Positions 9,577 through 19,231 of a DNA stretch of 43,257 nucleotides are shown here, in pieces. A program made the translations under genes and the position numbers. The notes beneath the pieces are model-generated. The model worked only from the letters and a program-made list of their open reading frames with translations. It was not told the DNA's origin and ran no database searches. The number at the start of each line of letters is the position of its first letter. The first letter of the stretch is position 1. Origin of the DNA: Silene noctiflora (lineage: Eukaryota; Streptophyta; Magnoliopsida; Caryophyllales; Caryophyllaceae); contig VHZZ01000018.1 in NCBI GenBank assembly GCA_009801015.1, forward strand, positions 538,333 through 581,589, written 5' to 3'.

Positions 9577-11230
9577 TAGACTAAAGTCTAAAGGATGCAG
9601 GAGACCAAGTTTCTAATTTAACCGATCCAATTTTCCTGAAACGCGGGTATGATAACTGATAAGAAGCTCCCTGCTTATTCTTTTCGTGATATGAATGTGA
9701 TTTTCAATCTCCACACTCCGTTTCTTAAAAATTCATGCGAAAAGGTTGATCTACTCTATTGGATGACTTAGTTATGAAGCGGATAGCGTGTATTTATTAC
9801 AAAGTATACAACTGAAGGCTGGTGACGTATCTCCAAATTCGCGTTTAATGTTTTTCTATTGTCCTTTAAAAAGTTCAGATATGTGTAGTTCTCTTATTGT
9901 GTGTTATTTTGTTTTCTCTGATTCTATACAATGTGGTGTAAAGGATGTGTGTAAACAGGGCATGTAGGAAGGTTGTAATTGACAGTAAATACATTACAAA
10001 ACTATATTTAGATCCTGAGTCGATTATTAATAAAGGTACAATATCGATTTTATCTTCTCAATTATGTATGCCAATCTATCTTTTTGGTCCTTTTGTGGCA
10101 CTTTTGTAGTTACTCTTTTCTTACACATTGAGCATTTTCATTATCAGTTCGAAGATTAGTTCGTCATTTTGCCCTGTTATGAAAATACTGGTTTGGTGCA
10201 CCATCTGAGTTTTGTGAATATGTATCGGTGAACTTGATCAATGAGGATTATTTTCCATCTGATTTGTGTGAATGTTCTTGTGACCTGTTCTCTAATCATT
10301 TCTTGTGAAGGGGCCTATCTCACCACTCCCCTTCCCGGCTCCCCGCAACTGAGGAGTAGGGAATGGCCTTCCTCGCGAGCTGCTGTCAAAGAGGAGGAAT
10401 ATTCCTTCCCTTGGGGATTTACTGAACAACATATCTCATAAATGTATCATTCAAGTTGGGTTTAGGACTGGTCATTGAAGTTCAGATTTGTGTCATTTTT
10501 TGGTGAATGGTTATTCGTCGACTCAACCAGGTCGCCTTAAGTCGACTTTTACGGTATTGCTTCAAATTAGTCGGTGTCGTGTTGATTCTGGGTCATAACT
10601 ACTTTGTTGTGTTATTTTTCAAGCCTGTGTTGCTGATTTGCTGACCTGAGTTTGCTCAGATTGTTCATTGTCTTGCACCTATGAGCTTACTAGTCATCGG
10701 CAAGCATCATAATCTTTGATCATTGCTGATTTATGTGAGTTTCTGAAACCCTTATACGTGCCAGAAACCGTCCAAATTACTCAAGAATGGCCACCTCCAG
10801 CCCTTCTGGCACCGCACTACCTGAACCATGATCTCGACTTTAGATCTTATACGATTACACGTCCTCTCAACTGGCCAGAAATTTTAGTGCAGAGGGATTG
10901 ACTGGCAGCTGAAGGACATACTGGTTTAAGACTTCAATATACTTGTTGCCTTCAATTCCAGATCTAGTTTTCGAAATCATGGGGTTTAATGAAGTGCATG
11001 TGGTGGTTTATTCCGGATCTAGTTTTCGAAGAAAACACATACGACTAAGAATTTATTTCTTTTTTTAGTTTCCTACGTACAGCCCTAGCCCCTAAGGGTT
11101 GTATTTATCTTTTCCTTCTGTTTATTCCCCTCCGCTCCATCTCCATCTCCATCTTTACTATCCGAACAAGGATCAATAGTAAGGACTTCTCCTTGTATCC
11201 TTTTGAGCTTAACTTCTTTAATTTGATTTT
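9577..11230 (+). other. DUF641 3' UTR and spacer
   Basis: An AATAAA signal at 10029-10034 would end the DUF641 transcript about 470 bases after the stop. Beyond it, two short open frames (10241-10441 and 10716-10901) sit in less AT-rich sequence. The first begins with a hydrophobic, signal-peptide-like stretch (HLICVNVLVTCSLIIS), but neither has a recognisable family, splice context or promoter. I do not call them genes. Confidence 0.4.
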
Positions 11231-11239
11231 TTTTTTAAA

Positions 11240-11425
11240 TGAATTATAAGATCTGAACTTCTTTGAACCGATTTTATAAGATCTAAATCTGAACGGAACT
11301 TATATGATCTTTAACTAAATTTATAGGGCCCAAACTTTTCCGAACTAGACTTGTAAGATCTTAATTGACTTAAAAAGGGTGACTTTAAGTTAAAAGGCCG
11401 AACTCTCATTTGACCTTTTAAGTAT
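11240..11425. repeat. Degenerate 'ataagatctgaac' repeat
   Basis: Variants of 'ttataagatctgaac' recur at irregular intervals of about 35-50 bases (near 11244, 11274, 11300 and 11353). It is an eroded simple repeat with no coding content. Confidence 0.5.
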
Positions 11426-11957
11426 CGAAAATAAAAACAAAATGAAACTTTTTCTTTAAAGTTGAGGGAATATAATTTCAGCATTACCCTTTAATTTGAT
11501 ATTTATATTCTAACTATATTCATTATTTAGTAATTTCAACATATAACTTTAGAGCAACTTCCTAAAATAAAAAGGGAAAAAGTTACTCATATTTTATTCG
11601 AAAATTATTTAAGGAGTTGTATGTAATCACACGGCCAAATATATTGCAAAAGTTGAAAACTCGTGTGAATTTAACCAATAAATGAGTAAATTACCATGTT
11701 AGATTGCATTTTAAATGGTCCAACTAGAGTACGTTTTGATGATTCTTATTTAAAATATGGGAAAAAAACATTTCACAACGGGTGAAAATAACATATTTAT
11801 TTGTTTTAGATGTATAAATATGTACAATAAATTAAATGAAGAGTATAATATATTTATTATTTTGGTCAAATATCAACTTTTTTTTTCCACTAAAGTATCA
11901 ATTTTCTACATAATAAATAATTACCTAAGAACTTTGTTTTTTTTAGAAACGTTATCT

Positions 11958-12075
11958 ACGAATGGAGCTGAGCTGAGCTGAACTGAACCGAACCGAACTG
12001 AGTGGAACTGAAACAAGAGTTTATTTTTAAAGATATGAGCTAAACTGAGCTGAATTAAACTAAACGGGACCTAAA
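11958..12075 (+). repeat. 'gagct/gaact' pentamer-like repeat
   Basis: A run of gagctgagctgaactgaac-type words. Related runs occur at about 23009-23163 (opposite strand sense), 23926-24110 and 30290-30385 (opposite sense). It is low-complexity and non-coding. Confidence 0.65.
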
Positions 12076-12995
12076 TAATCTTTTTTTTTTTTTTTGAAAA
12101 GTTAATTCAAATTTTAGATTTTTTTTTTTGCAAAGATGGATATAATAGTTATTCAACTTGGTATTATGCCATGTAAATTGTAAACATTTAAGTTATGTCA
12201 AATTCTTACTTTTGTTTTACCTTTTTTTTAGGGGTAAAATACTTTTGTTTTACCTTTATGTTTCATCTTTACGAATCTTTTTACCTTTATGCTTTTAATG
12301 TTAGCTTTTGCCATCTCCATTAAAAAAAATCATATTTTATTGATAATGAACAAGTTCTTGCTTAACGAAAGGCCGACATGGTAAACAAACCTATTAAAGC
12401 AAAGTCAAAATAAAGTCGATGTAGACTGTAAAAATAGTAATATAAAACAGTAATTTTAATAGTTTAGTACTAAGACTGAAGATTCTCCAAATTAAATGTC
12501 ACTTTTTACGTTTTATTAATTAATCATCTGAATTTATTGCATAGCATGCCCGGCTAAAAAAGAATCTCGATATCTCACTGTGAAAAATACACGGTTTTAC
12601 ACAAATTTATTGTAAAACGTGTTCATTAATAATTATTTTTATCTATATAATAATATGTTTATAGTTCGATCTGACTTTTACTATTTTTACGTAACATCGT
12701 CATATACAAGATTAATTGCACTTGTAAAACGACTAACAAAAATCATTGGTTGTTTATTTAAATACCATCATTAAAATTCATAAGGACATATTTGGCTAGA
12801 TACAAATAAATCACAAAATCTTGTTTAAGATTAGTAGTTGTCTTAAAATTTTAAAGTTTAAATATACTAGATAAGACGGAAAGATAATATCTATGAAAAA
12901 ACAAAGTAGCATATTCCTATATACTCAACTGAAATGGATTATATTTAGCCTATTTTTATTTTAAGACGGTACTTACCGAGTTACTGCAAATAAAT
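12076..12995. other. AT-rich spacer, no gene seen
   Basis: Very AT-rich with several T-runs. I recognise no gene, RNA or complete element. Confidence 0.5.
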
Positions 12996-13003
12996 ACAAT
13001 CAT

Positions 13004-13503
13004 TAGGGGTGAGCAAAAATATACGATACGGTTTTATAATACGGATACGATACGATATACGGTTTGAGTTATATGGATTTTCGTATATACGGTACAAAAC
13101 CGTATCGTATCCGGGTCGGGAAAAAATGAAACCGTATATACGGTTTCTGACACGGTTTGAAGTTTTTGTATAAAAAACCTAAAAAATGCAAAGTTCCTCT
13201 TTCAACTCTCACTCTTCTAATGTTTTTTATGATTTTTTTAAGTAACTTATCTCAATAAATAATAATTAGTCCTTCAATAAAGGCGGTCATGTTATAGGTA
13301 ATTATTAGCTCTTGAGTAATTACAATGTTTAATTAGGCATTTGTTACCAAACCGTATCCGTATACACGGTTTTTTTGGGTACCCGAAAACTGTATATACA
13401 GTTAAACCGTATCGGATCCGTATAGTGATTTTTATGATTTTTAGAGTCGTATACCCGATACGGTTTGAAAACCATATCGGGTATACGATTTTGCTCACCC
13501 CTA
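13004..13503. mobile_element. hAT-like MITE with target duplication
   Basis: The termini are perfect 15-base inverted repeats, 'taggggtgagcaaaa' and its complement, continued by 'tatacgatacgg'-type subterminal words on both sides. The flanks are acaatcat (12996-13003) and acaatcac (13504-13511), an 8-bp target duplication with one mismatch, as hAT elements make. The interior is packed with 'accgtat/atacggt' words, the likely transposase-binding repeats, and has no coding sequence. Length 500. Confidence 0.9.
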
Positions 13504-13570
13504 ACAATCACCACTTTGTTTGGGGGTCAAAACTCAAAGGTTCTTTCCCTCTACATTTTGACTTTATATA

Positions 13571-13663
13571 CTCCCTCCACACACACTTATGTTCGCCTCA
13601 TTTCAATAAAATACCCACTATATATATAAGAGAAATGGAATGAACACTTACGTGCGAAGGGAA
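13571..13663. mobile_element. Short Stowaway-like MITE
   Basis: The left end 'ctccctccacacacacttat' is complementary, with mismatches, to the right end 'aacacttacgtgcgaagg'. TA flanks both sides (13569-13570, 13664-13665). It is 93 bases long, non-coding and somewhat eroded. Confidence 0.65.
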
Positions 13664-13665
13664 TA

Positions 13666-14089
13666 TGTAATTCTATGCTAAATTGAAACGAAATAAGAAT
13701 AGATATAAACTAAACTCAATTGATGTAAAAAACAAAAATAAATTGACCTGAATAAGATGAATTTATAAATTAAAGTTGAAATTAAGTCCAAGAAAACATG
13801 GTTTCATTTGAGTACCGTAGAATGATCATTTGACATTTCACGATAAATTGACTTTAAATGATATTTATATATGCTACACATACACTCAAACATGTCATTA
13901 TTAACCGTTCCAAATTATTTATTTACCTTTTTGTATTTTAATTATTTTAATTAAAAATAAACAAATGATTGCGACGTACCTAGTTCATTATACCATCTTC
14001 TCCAGGACTCCAACCATATATCGATTAAACAATTGCTTGATCTCAATGACCATGATCTTACAACCTATGTTATTTCGACATTTCATATG
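13666..14089. other. AT-rich spacer, no gene seen
   Basis: I see nothing in it. Confidence 0.5.
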
Positions 14090-14215
14090 AGCTCATGTAC
14101 CGTGTCTGACACTCAATCCTTGGACACTGATGGTATGACACTCAGACACTTCATTTTAGACCAAAAACTTGACAATTTTTTATCAAATAGCTGTGTCCGA
14201 CACTTGAATACGCAC
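14090..14215 (-). repeat. 'gtgtccgacac' dispersed repeat, copy 1
   Basis: Read on the minus strand it contains 'gtgtcggacac', 'atgaagtgtctgagtgtc' and related words. The same words in the same order occur on the plus strand at 22235-22320. It is probably the remnant of a common non-coding plant repeat; its class is unknown. Confidence 0.5.
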
Positions 14216-14660
14216 CCGGCCCGTGTAAGTTGTAACAACTAAGAAAAATTGGAACTTTGAATACTTGGAATCTAATCAACTGCCCTAAAATGATGACTTA
14301 TTGATCGATTCATAGCTTCAACATACAAAAAGTGTAACTATCCCATCATCAATTGGGTGGCATTTTGTGACTATATTTATGGTAATGTACCTAAAAATAG
14401 AAGCTTTTATTTTTGGCCTAAAACGTGTAAGTAGACCTACTAGTACTTGAAAATAAACAATGTATACTTGTGCAATGTATATTCGATACATCAAAATCAT
14501 ATGGTACTTCTATGAGACACAAGCTTTATGCATCATTTTCATACACCTTATAACCAATGATTAATGCCCTTGAAATTAAATACAAAATTAATCGCTCTCG
14601 GAGTCAATTGGGTTGCGCGATTAGGATTATATTACGACATTACAAGTATGTTGTTCAATG
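14216..14660. other. AT-rich spacer, no gene seen
   Basis: I see nothing in it. Confidence 0.5.
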
Positions 14661-15110
14661 TTAAGTCGTTTAGTTTAGTTGATAAGGTTATATATTGAGT
14701 GTGGTCATATTCAAGATCAGACAAGTTTGACCCGTCAGCATTATTCAAAACGTACCTTAGCCCTCTCTTTATGACACGGTTGAAGAAAGTTAAATTAAAG
14801 TGACTAGATTACAAATCAAAATCAATTAGGAGTAGTTTAGATGATAGAGTTATTGAATGTGGTCATATTCAAGATCAAATAAGATTGAAACTCGTCAGCA
14901 TTAATCAAAACGTTCCTTATTAGGGAACTTTTTACGACAAGATTACAAATTAAAAATCAATTAGTTTAGATGATATATAGAGCTATTGAATCGAATGTGG
15001 TCATATTCAAGATCTAATTATAAGTTTAAACCCGGTCAGAATTAATCAAAACGCTCCTTAGGGCTTTCTTTACGACATAATTAAAGAAAGTTAAAGTGAC
15101 CCGATTATGA
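14661..15110 (+). repeat. Three-copy tandem repeat, unit 138-158 bases
   Basis: The word 'gtggtcatattcaagatc' starts at 14701, 14859 and 14997. Each time it is preceded by 'gtttagttgat/gtttagatgat' and followed by 'gtcag-attaatcaaaacg', 'cctta' and 'tacgaca'. The copies differ by substitutions and small indels, so the array is old. It lies about 400 bases beyond the stop codon of the YABBY gene. Confidence 0.85.
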
Positions 15111-15504
15111 AAACATTAAGATGATTAAGCATAATTAGCAAAGGGTCCAATTGTTAGGACATTAAACATTAAGATTCATATTTGACATTACATGATCATT
15201 AGTAGTACTTCCTTAATAAATTCCCCAAATTACTTCCCTAGAAATTAATTGGACAAACCAATTAATTCACCAAGAAAGTAAAACATAGTGTCCTAATAAC
15301 TGAAATTTAAGCCCTAATTAAAAACTATTAAGTACATACAAGGTAGCTAGAACAGAGTGAAATTAAATAAAACTAGAGAATAATTAAAAACCCTAGAAAA
15401 TTTGAAAAAACACAAGTAGGTAAATACTAGTAAAATTACTAGCTTAGAGCACTTGGGTTGATTTCAATTTTCTTGTAGTAAATAATAATTTGATTATTAT
15501 CATT

Positions 15505-18500
15505 TTAATATGGACCTACACCCACATGATTCACATTTGCTTGAGGAGGTAAAAACCCTTCTTTCATTAGAATATCATGCTCATTTTCCTGCATTCAAAC
15601 AACATAATTTCGAATAAAAAAATTAATCTCATCGCGTAATAACTATATTATCAATTAATCGTATTAAAAAAAATACTAACTCCGTCATTCATCTTCCTTC
15701 ATTTTCAAGTTTTATGTTTCAATCGAGTTTTGTATTAGAAAATCTCATATACTCGTATTATATTGTGTCATATAAAACCGTGTTATATAAGTTTTTGTGT
15801 TATACGGAATATATATCAGAGTTTTTTTTTTTGTCAAAAACTATCTAATATTTACCTCATTTTCATAAATACTACCTAAAGTTTTTAATTTTGCGAGAAA
15901 CTACCTGGTATTTTTTAACTTTTGTCGAACACTATCAAATTGAAATTTCCGATCAAATTAGACAAAATTCTAACTCGAAAATATTATTTTTGGCACATTA
16001 CATACATTATTTACTATACTGAACCACCGCCAACTGTTTTAATTAATTACTAACTTAGTTACTTCAATTTTTTTACTACAATTTTGACTAGTTTGGCTGA
16101 TATTGTGGCTAATTTGGACGAAATAATGACTAATTTGATTGGCATCTTGATTTGTCTGTCGGAAATTTAGTTAATTTGGCAAAAAGATTGTCAAATTTGC
16201 ACATTAATTTCAATTTAGTAGTGTTCGACAAAAGGTACAAAATATTAGATAATTTCTAGCAAAATTAAAAACTTTAGGTAGTATTTATGAAAATGAGGTA
16301 AATACTAGGTAGTTTTATATATTATGAATCCGATTTTTTTACTAGATGTTTAAAATGTTTGTACTAAAAAAGTGTGACAATATATTGATTAGGGTTAGGG
16401 CTAGAGAGAAAGAATGTACAAACCTGTTGCTGGCGCACATTAGCCTTCTTCACGGGTTGATGGTCAGGCATAAGTCCGAAATGGATATGTGGAAAGTGAG
16501 CCCACTTTTTTTTTTTTTAACATACAAAAAGAAACCAACAAAAAAATCACTTTTTCAGAAATTTTACAGCAAAAAATATATATAAAAATATTTTATAACA
16601 AAATTAAATTAAATGAAGGAATAATTTAGAGATTTTACATTCTTAGCTGCTGCACTAAATGCCTCCCTATGGCTTATATCAGGATTTCCAGCTTTGATAC
16701 GTTGAATTTCATCCCTGTCACGATATTATCGACTTATTAATTTGGGACGATAAAACTGTCTTATGTCGTACAATGGTTTGATTTAAGTTGTTTAATTTCT
16801 CGTTAATTAATTTCGTTGATTTTGATATAACTTTAATTAACACGTCATGAAGCAGGAGCTTCTTTAACCGTACTATATTATTTAGTAACAATATTATCGA
16901 CTTAATTAATTTCCAATCGGTCTTGTATAAGACATATAGACATCACTACATAATCATTCATAAAATTATTAAATAATGAGGTGCATAACATGGTATAAAA
17001 TCGTCTTATGTTACACGCCTTGAAGCGGGAGCCTCTTTAACCGTACTATATTATTGAATAACATTACGAAAATAAACCGACATTATTATAATTTTACTAT
17101 GAATTAATGATGCATGCAAACATATAAATGAAAGTATATACTTACTTGATGAATCTATTATAGGCAGAGGGTACTCTCTGTCTCTTTTCTGGAGCTGTTG
17201 ATGACAATATCATATAAACATGCAAATAATAACACACTTATTACAAGCTATANNNNNNNNNNNNNNNNNNNNCAATTAATTTTACTTACATTTCTGATAA
17301 ATTTAATTGTGTTTTCCCTTTTTCGCATTTATTAATTCACATATACGGAATTTTCTCGGTCTAAATCATAACCTCATCATTTCATTTCATATCATATATC
17401 AAATCATATCGATCATATCATATCGTCCCATACTAATACGGAATATCTATCTATCTATCTATCGATCTGTCGATTAATCTATCTATCTAACTAACTTTTT
17501 TCAGAGATGTAGGGCACAAACACTTGGCACCTAACTTGACACACAATATAGACGTACATTTTTCCAATTGACAAGTCTTAATTTCTTAATTAGTTGATAT
17601 CATTACGATTTGTAAACGAGAATTAATAATATGAAGCGGTTTTTATTACGTATTTAATTTTATACGGAACTTGTTAGAATGTTAGTTAGATTGAAACCTC
17701 AAATAAATTGTAAAGAAGAGAGTTATATATATGTCATAAGAGATACTCCCTCCGACCCAACAAGTTTTTTTTATTAAAATACTCATCACAAATGAATAAA
17801 AGTGTAAAGAATTTGTTGAGTCGGAGTTATAAATTGTTTAACCAACTAAAAGTAGATGAAAACCTAAAGGAGCAAGACCATTAATTACTTAGAATAGCTA
17901 GCTAGGGTTTGTGAAAACTTTGTAGAAATATATGGTATAAATTTTAACTCGAATCCGTACTAAACTGGATGATGAAAACAAGTCGGAAAACTAAAACATA
18001 ATGTGATTATCATCCCAAAACTTTTGTCTAAAAAATGCAATTTTTTAAACATAATGAAAGCTAGGGCATCAAGGTATGTATCAAAGAAAATACATACATG
18101 AATAATAAAAAAAAAAAGTATAATTAAGAAAAGAAAGAAATTTAATTAAACTTACGTCGATTAACAGGAGCAGGTTTAGGAATGTCATGATGAAACTGAT
18201 GATGATGATGATGTTGTTGTTGTTGTTGATGATGATGATGATCAACTCCTCTCATCATAGGCATCATAGCTTCATTATTCATCATTGCTTGATGATTATT
18301 ATTCATCATTAAATTCGGTGTCGAGTTCCTAATCTCCTCCTTCATTATTAATGACACGTGAAATATTACAAATTGACATATAAGTATAGTTTATTTTCGT
18401 CGTGATGTACACAGCCTTACCCAGTTACGATTTTTTTGAATCACACACACTCAAATTAAACCAGAAGTTTATCATGCATTATCTTTTTAAAAAAATAAAG

Positions 18501-19060
18501 AGAAAATTACCAAGAGATTGTGAGGAGAAGAGAAAAAAGAGGTAGGAGCAAGATGAAGCTGGTTACTGAGAGTAGGAGGTGGTGGTGGTGGCGGCGACGG
18601 CGACGGAAAAAGAAGAGCCTTCATGTTAGCTGATAACAAGTTTGCACAATGTCCACATCTTACCGTCACCGTCTTGAATAAACTGCTACATGGCACACTC
18701 ACCTACACCATACATTTTTATCATTAATTATTCATATAAAATTAATTTAAAATTAAAATTAAACCTAAATGATTTAAATTCAATTGAACCGTGTTAGTTT
18801 CTTAAGAGACCGTTTCACATGTACTAATTACAGGACATGTAACATCTGAAACCGTCTCATACGAGAATTTTTGTATGGATAACTATTTATAGAACAAGAA
18901 GAAAACAACTAAGGAAAAAGGAACATACGGCGAGGACAGTGTCACAATAGTTGCAATGGACGTAGCAAAGCTGGTCGGAGGGAGAAAGTTGGTGGTCCGG
19001 GGTTTCGAACCCGGGACCTCCAGCACTTCCTGTTGTTGTTGAAGAGGATGAAGATGACAT
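15505..19060 (-). CDS. YAB1: YABBY transcription factor, FIL/YAB3 clade, 7 exons
   Basis: The exons on the minus strand are 19060-18929, 18702-18511, 18339-18156, 17194-17146, 16714-16639, 16504-16424 and 15588-15505. All have GT-AG introns and consistent phases, giving 265 residues. The C2C2 zinc finger lies at residues 36-63 (C36-x2-C39, C60-x2-C63; HCNYCDTVL and [10 protein letters not shown]), split by intron 1 as in other YABBY genes. A proline run and a Met/Asn-rich linker with His/Gln runs follow. The HMG-like YABBY domain starts at about residue 170 ([37 protein letters not shown]). The tail ends VGVGPY, typical of FIL/YAB3. These nuclear proteins set abaxial identity and blade growth of lateral organs. 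Intron 6 holds a MITE, intron 3 a 20-base assembly gap and a microsatellite, and intron 4 an internal duplication. The exon 3 acceptor has a weak pyrimidine tract, but the frame and family sequence support it. Confidence 0.96.
15819..16315. mobile_element. Mutator-like MITE, copy 1 (YABBY intron 6)
   Basis: Both ends carry the same sequence inverted over about 110 bases: the left 'ttcataaatactacctaaag' recurs complemented as 'aggtagtatttatgaaaatg' on the right. The interior is non-coding. It is the same family as 40902-41394, which has a 9-bp target duplication. In this copy the outer right end is lost or changed after 'ggtagtttt' and no target duplication can be read. It lies wholly between YABBY exons 6 and 7. 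Confidence 0.85.
16719..17060. repeat. Internal duplication in YABBY intron 4
   Basis: Two copies of about 170 bases lie head to tail. Both start with '(c/a)atattatcgactta' (16720 and 16887), and both end with gaagc(a/g)ggagc(t/c)tctttaaccgtactatattatt. The edges are well kept while the middles have diverged strongly. It is spliced out with the intron. Confidence 0.75.
17253..17272. other. Assembly gap (20 N)
   Basis: Twenty consecutive N in intron 3 of the YABBY gene. The true length is unknown; the flanking exons are unaffected. Confidence 0.99.
17441..17500. repeat. (atct)n microsatellite
   Basis: Imperfect tetranucleotide run (tatctatctatctatctatc and variants) within YABBY intron 3. 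Confidence 0.85.
17746..17827. mobile_element. Stowaway-like mini-element
   Basis: The ends 'ctccctccgacccaacaag' and 'aatttgttgagtcggag' are imperfect inverted repeats, flanked by TA on both sides. It is only about 82 bases long and lies in YABBY intron 3. Confidence 0.65.
18197..18243 (-). repeat. Trinucleotide run coding His/Gln tract in YABBY exon 3
   Basis: Coding-strand CAT and CAA codons give His4-Gln5-His5 ([14 protein letters not shown]) in the linker between zinc finger and YABBY domain. Nearly pure codon repeats suggest length variation between alleles. Confidence 0.9.
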
Positions 19061-19223
19061 TTCCTTCTTCTAATTCTTCTTTTTAATTATTTTTATTAAT
19101 TTTAATTATTTAAATTAAAATATAATAATAAAAAGATAAATAAAAATGATATGATGTGATTTTTTCTAAGGAGGAGAATGATGGGATAGATATGGACTGA
19201 CTATTGATTGACTGATCGGTGAT

Positions 19224-19231
19224 GTTTTATA
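19224..19231 (-). promoter_or_regulatory. Putative TATA box of the YABBY gene
   Basis: The minus strand reads TATAAAAC about 165 bases before the ATG, which would give a 5' UTR of roughly 130 bases. It is the best TATA match near the gene. Confidence 0.55.

Noticed and set aside
13292-13643. Open frames on both strands with Arg/Ile/Tyr-rich products
   Set aside because: They are produced by the ccgtat/atacgg words of the hAT MITE and its flank.
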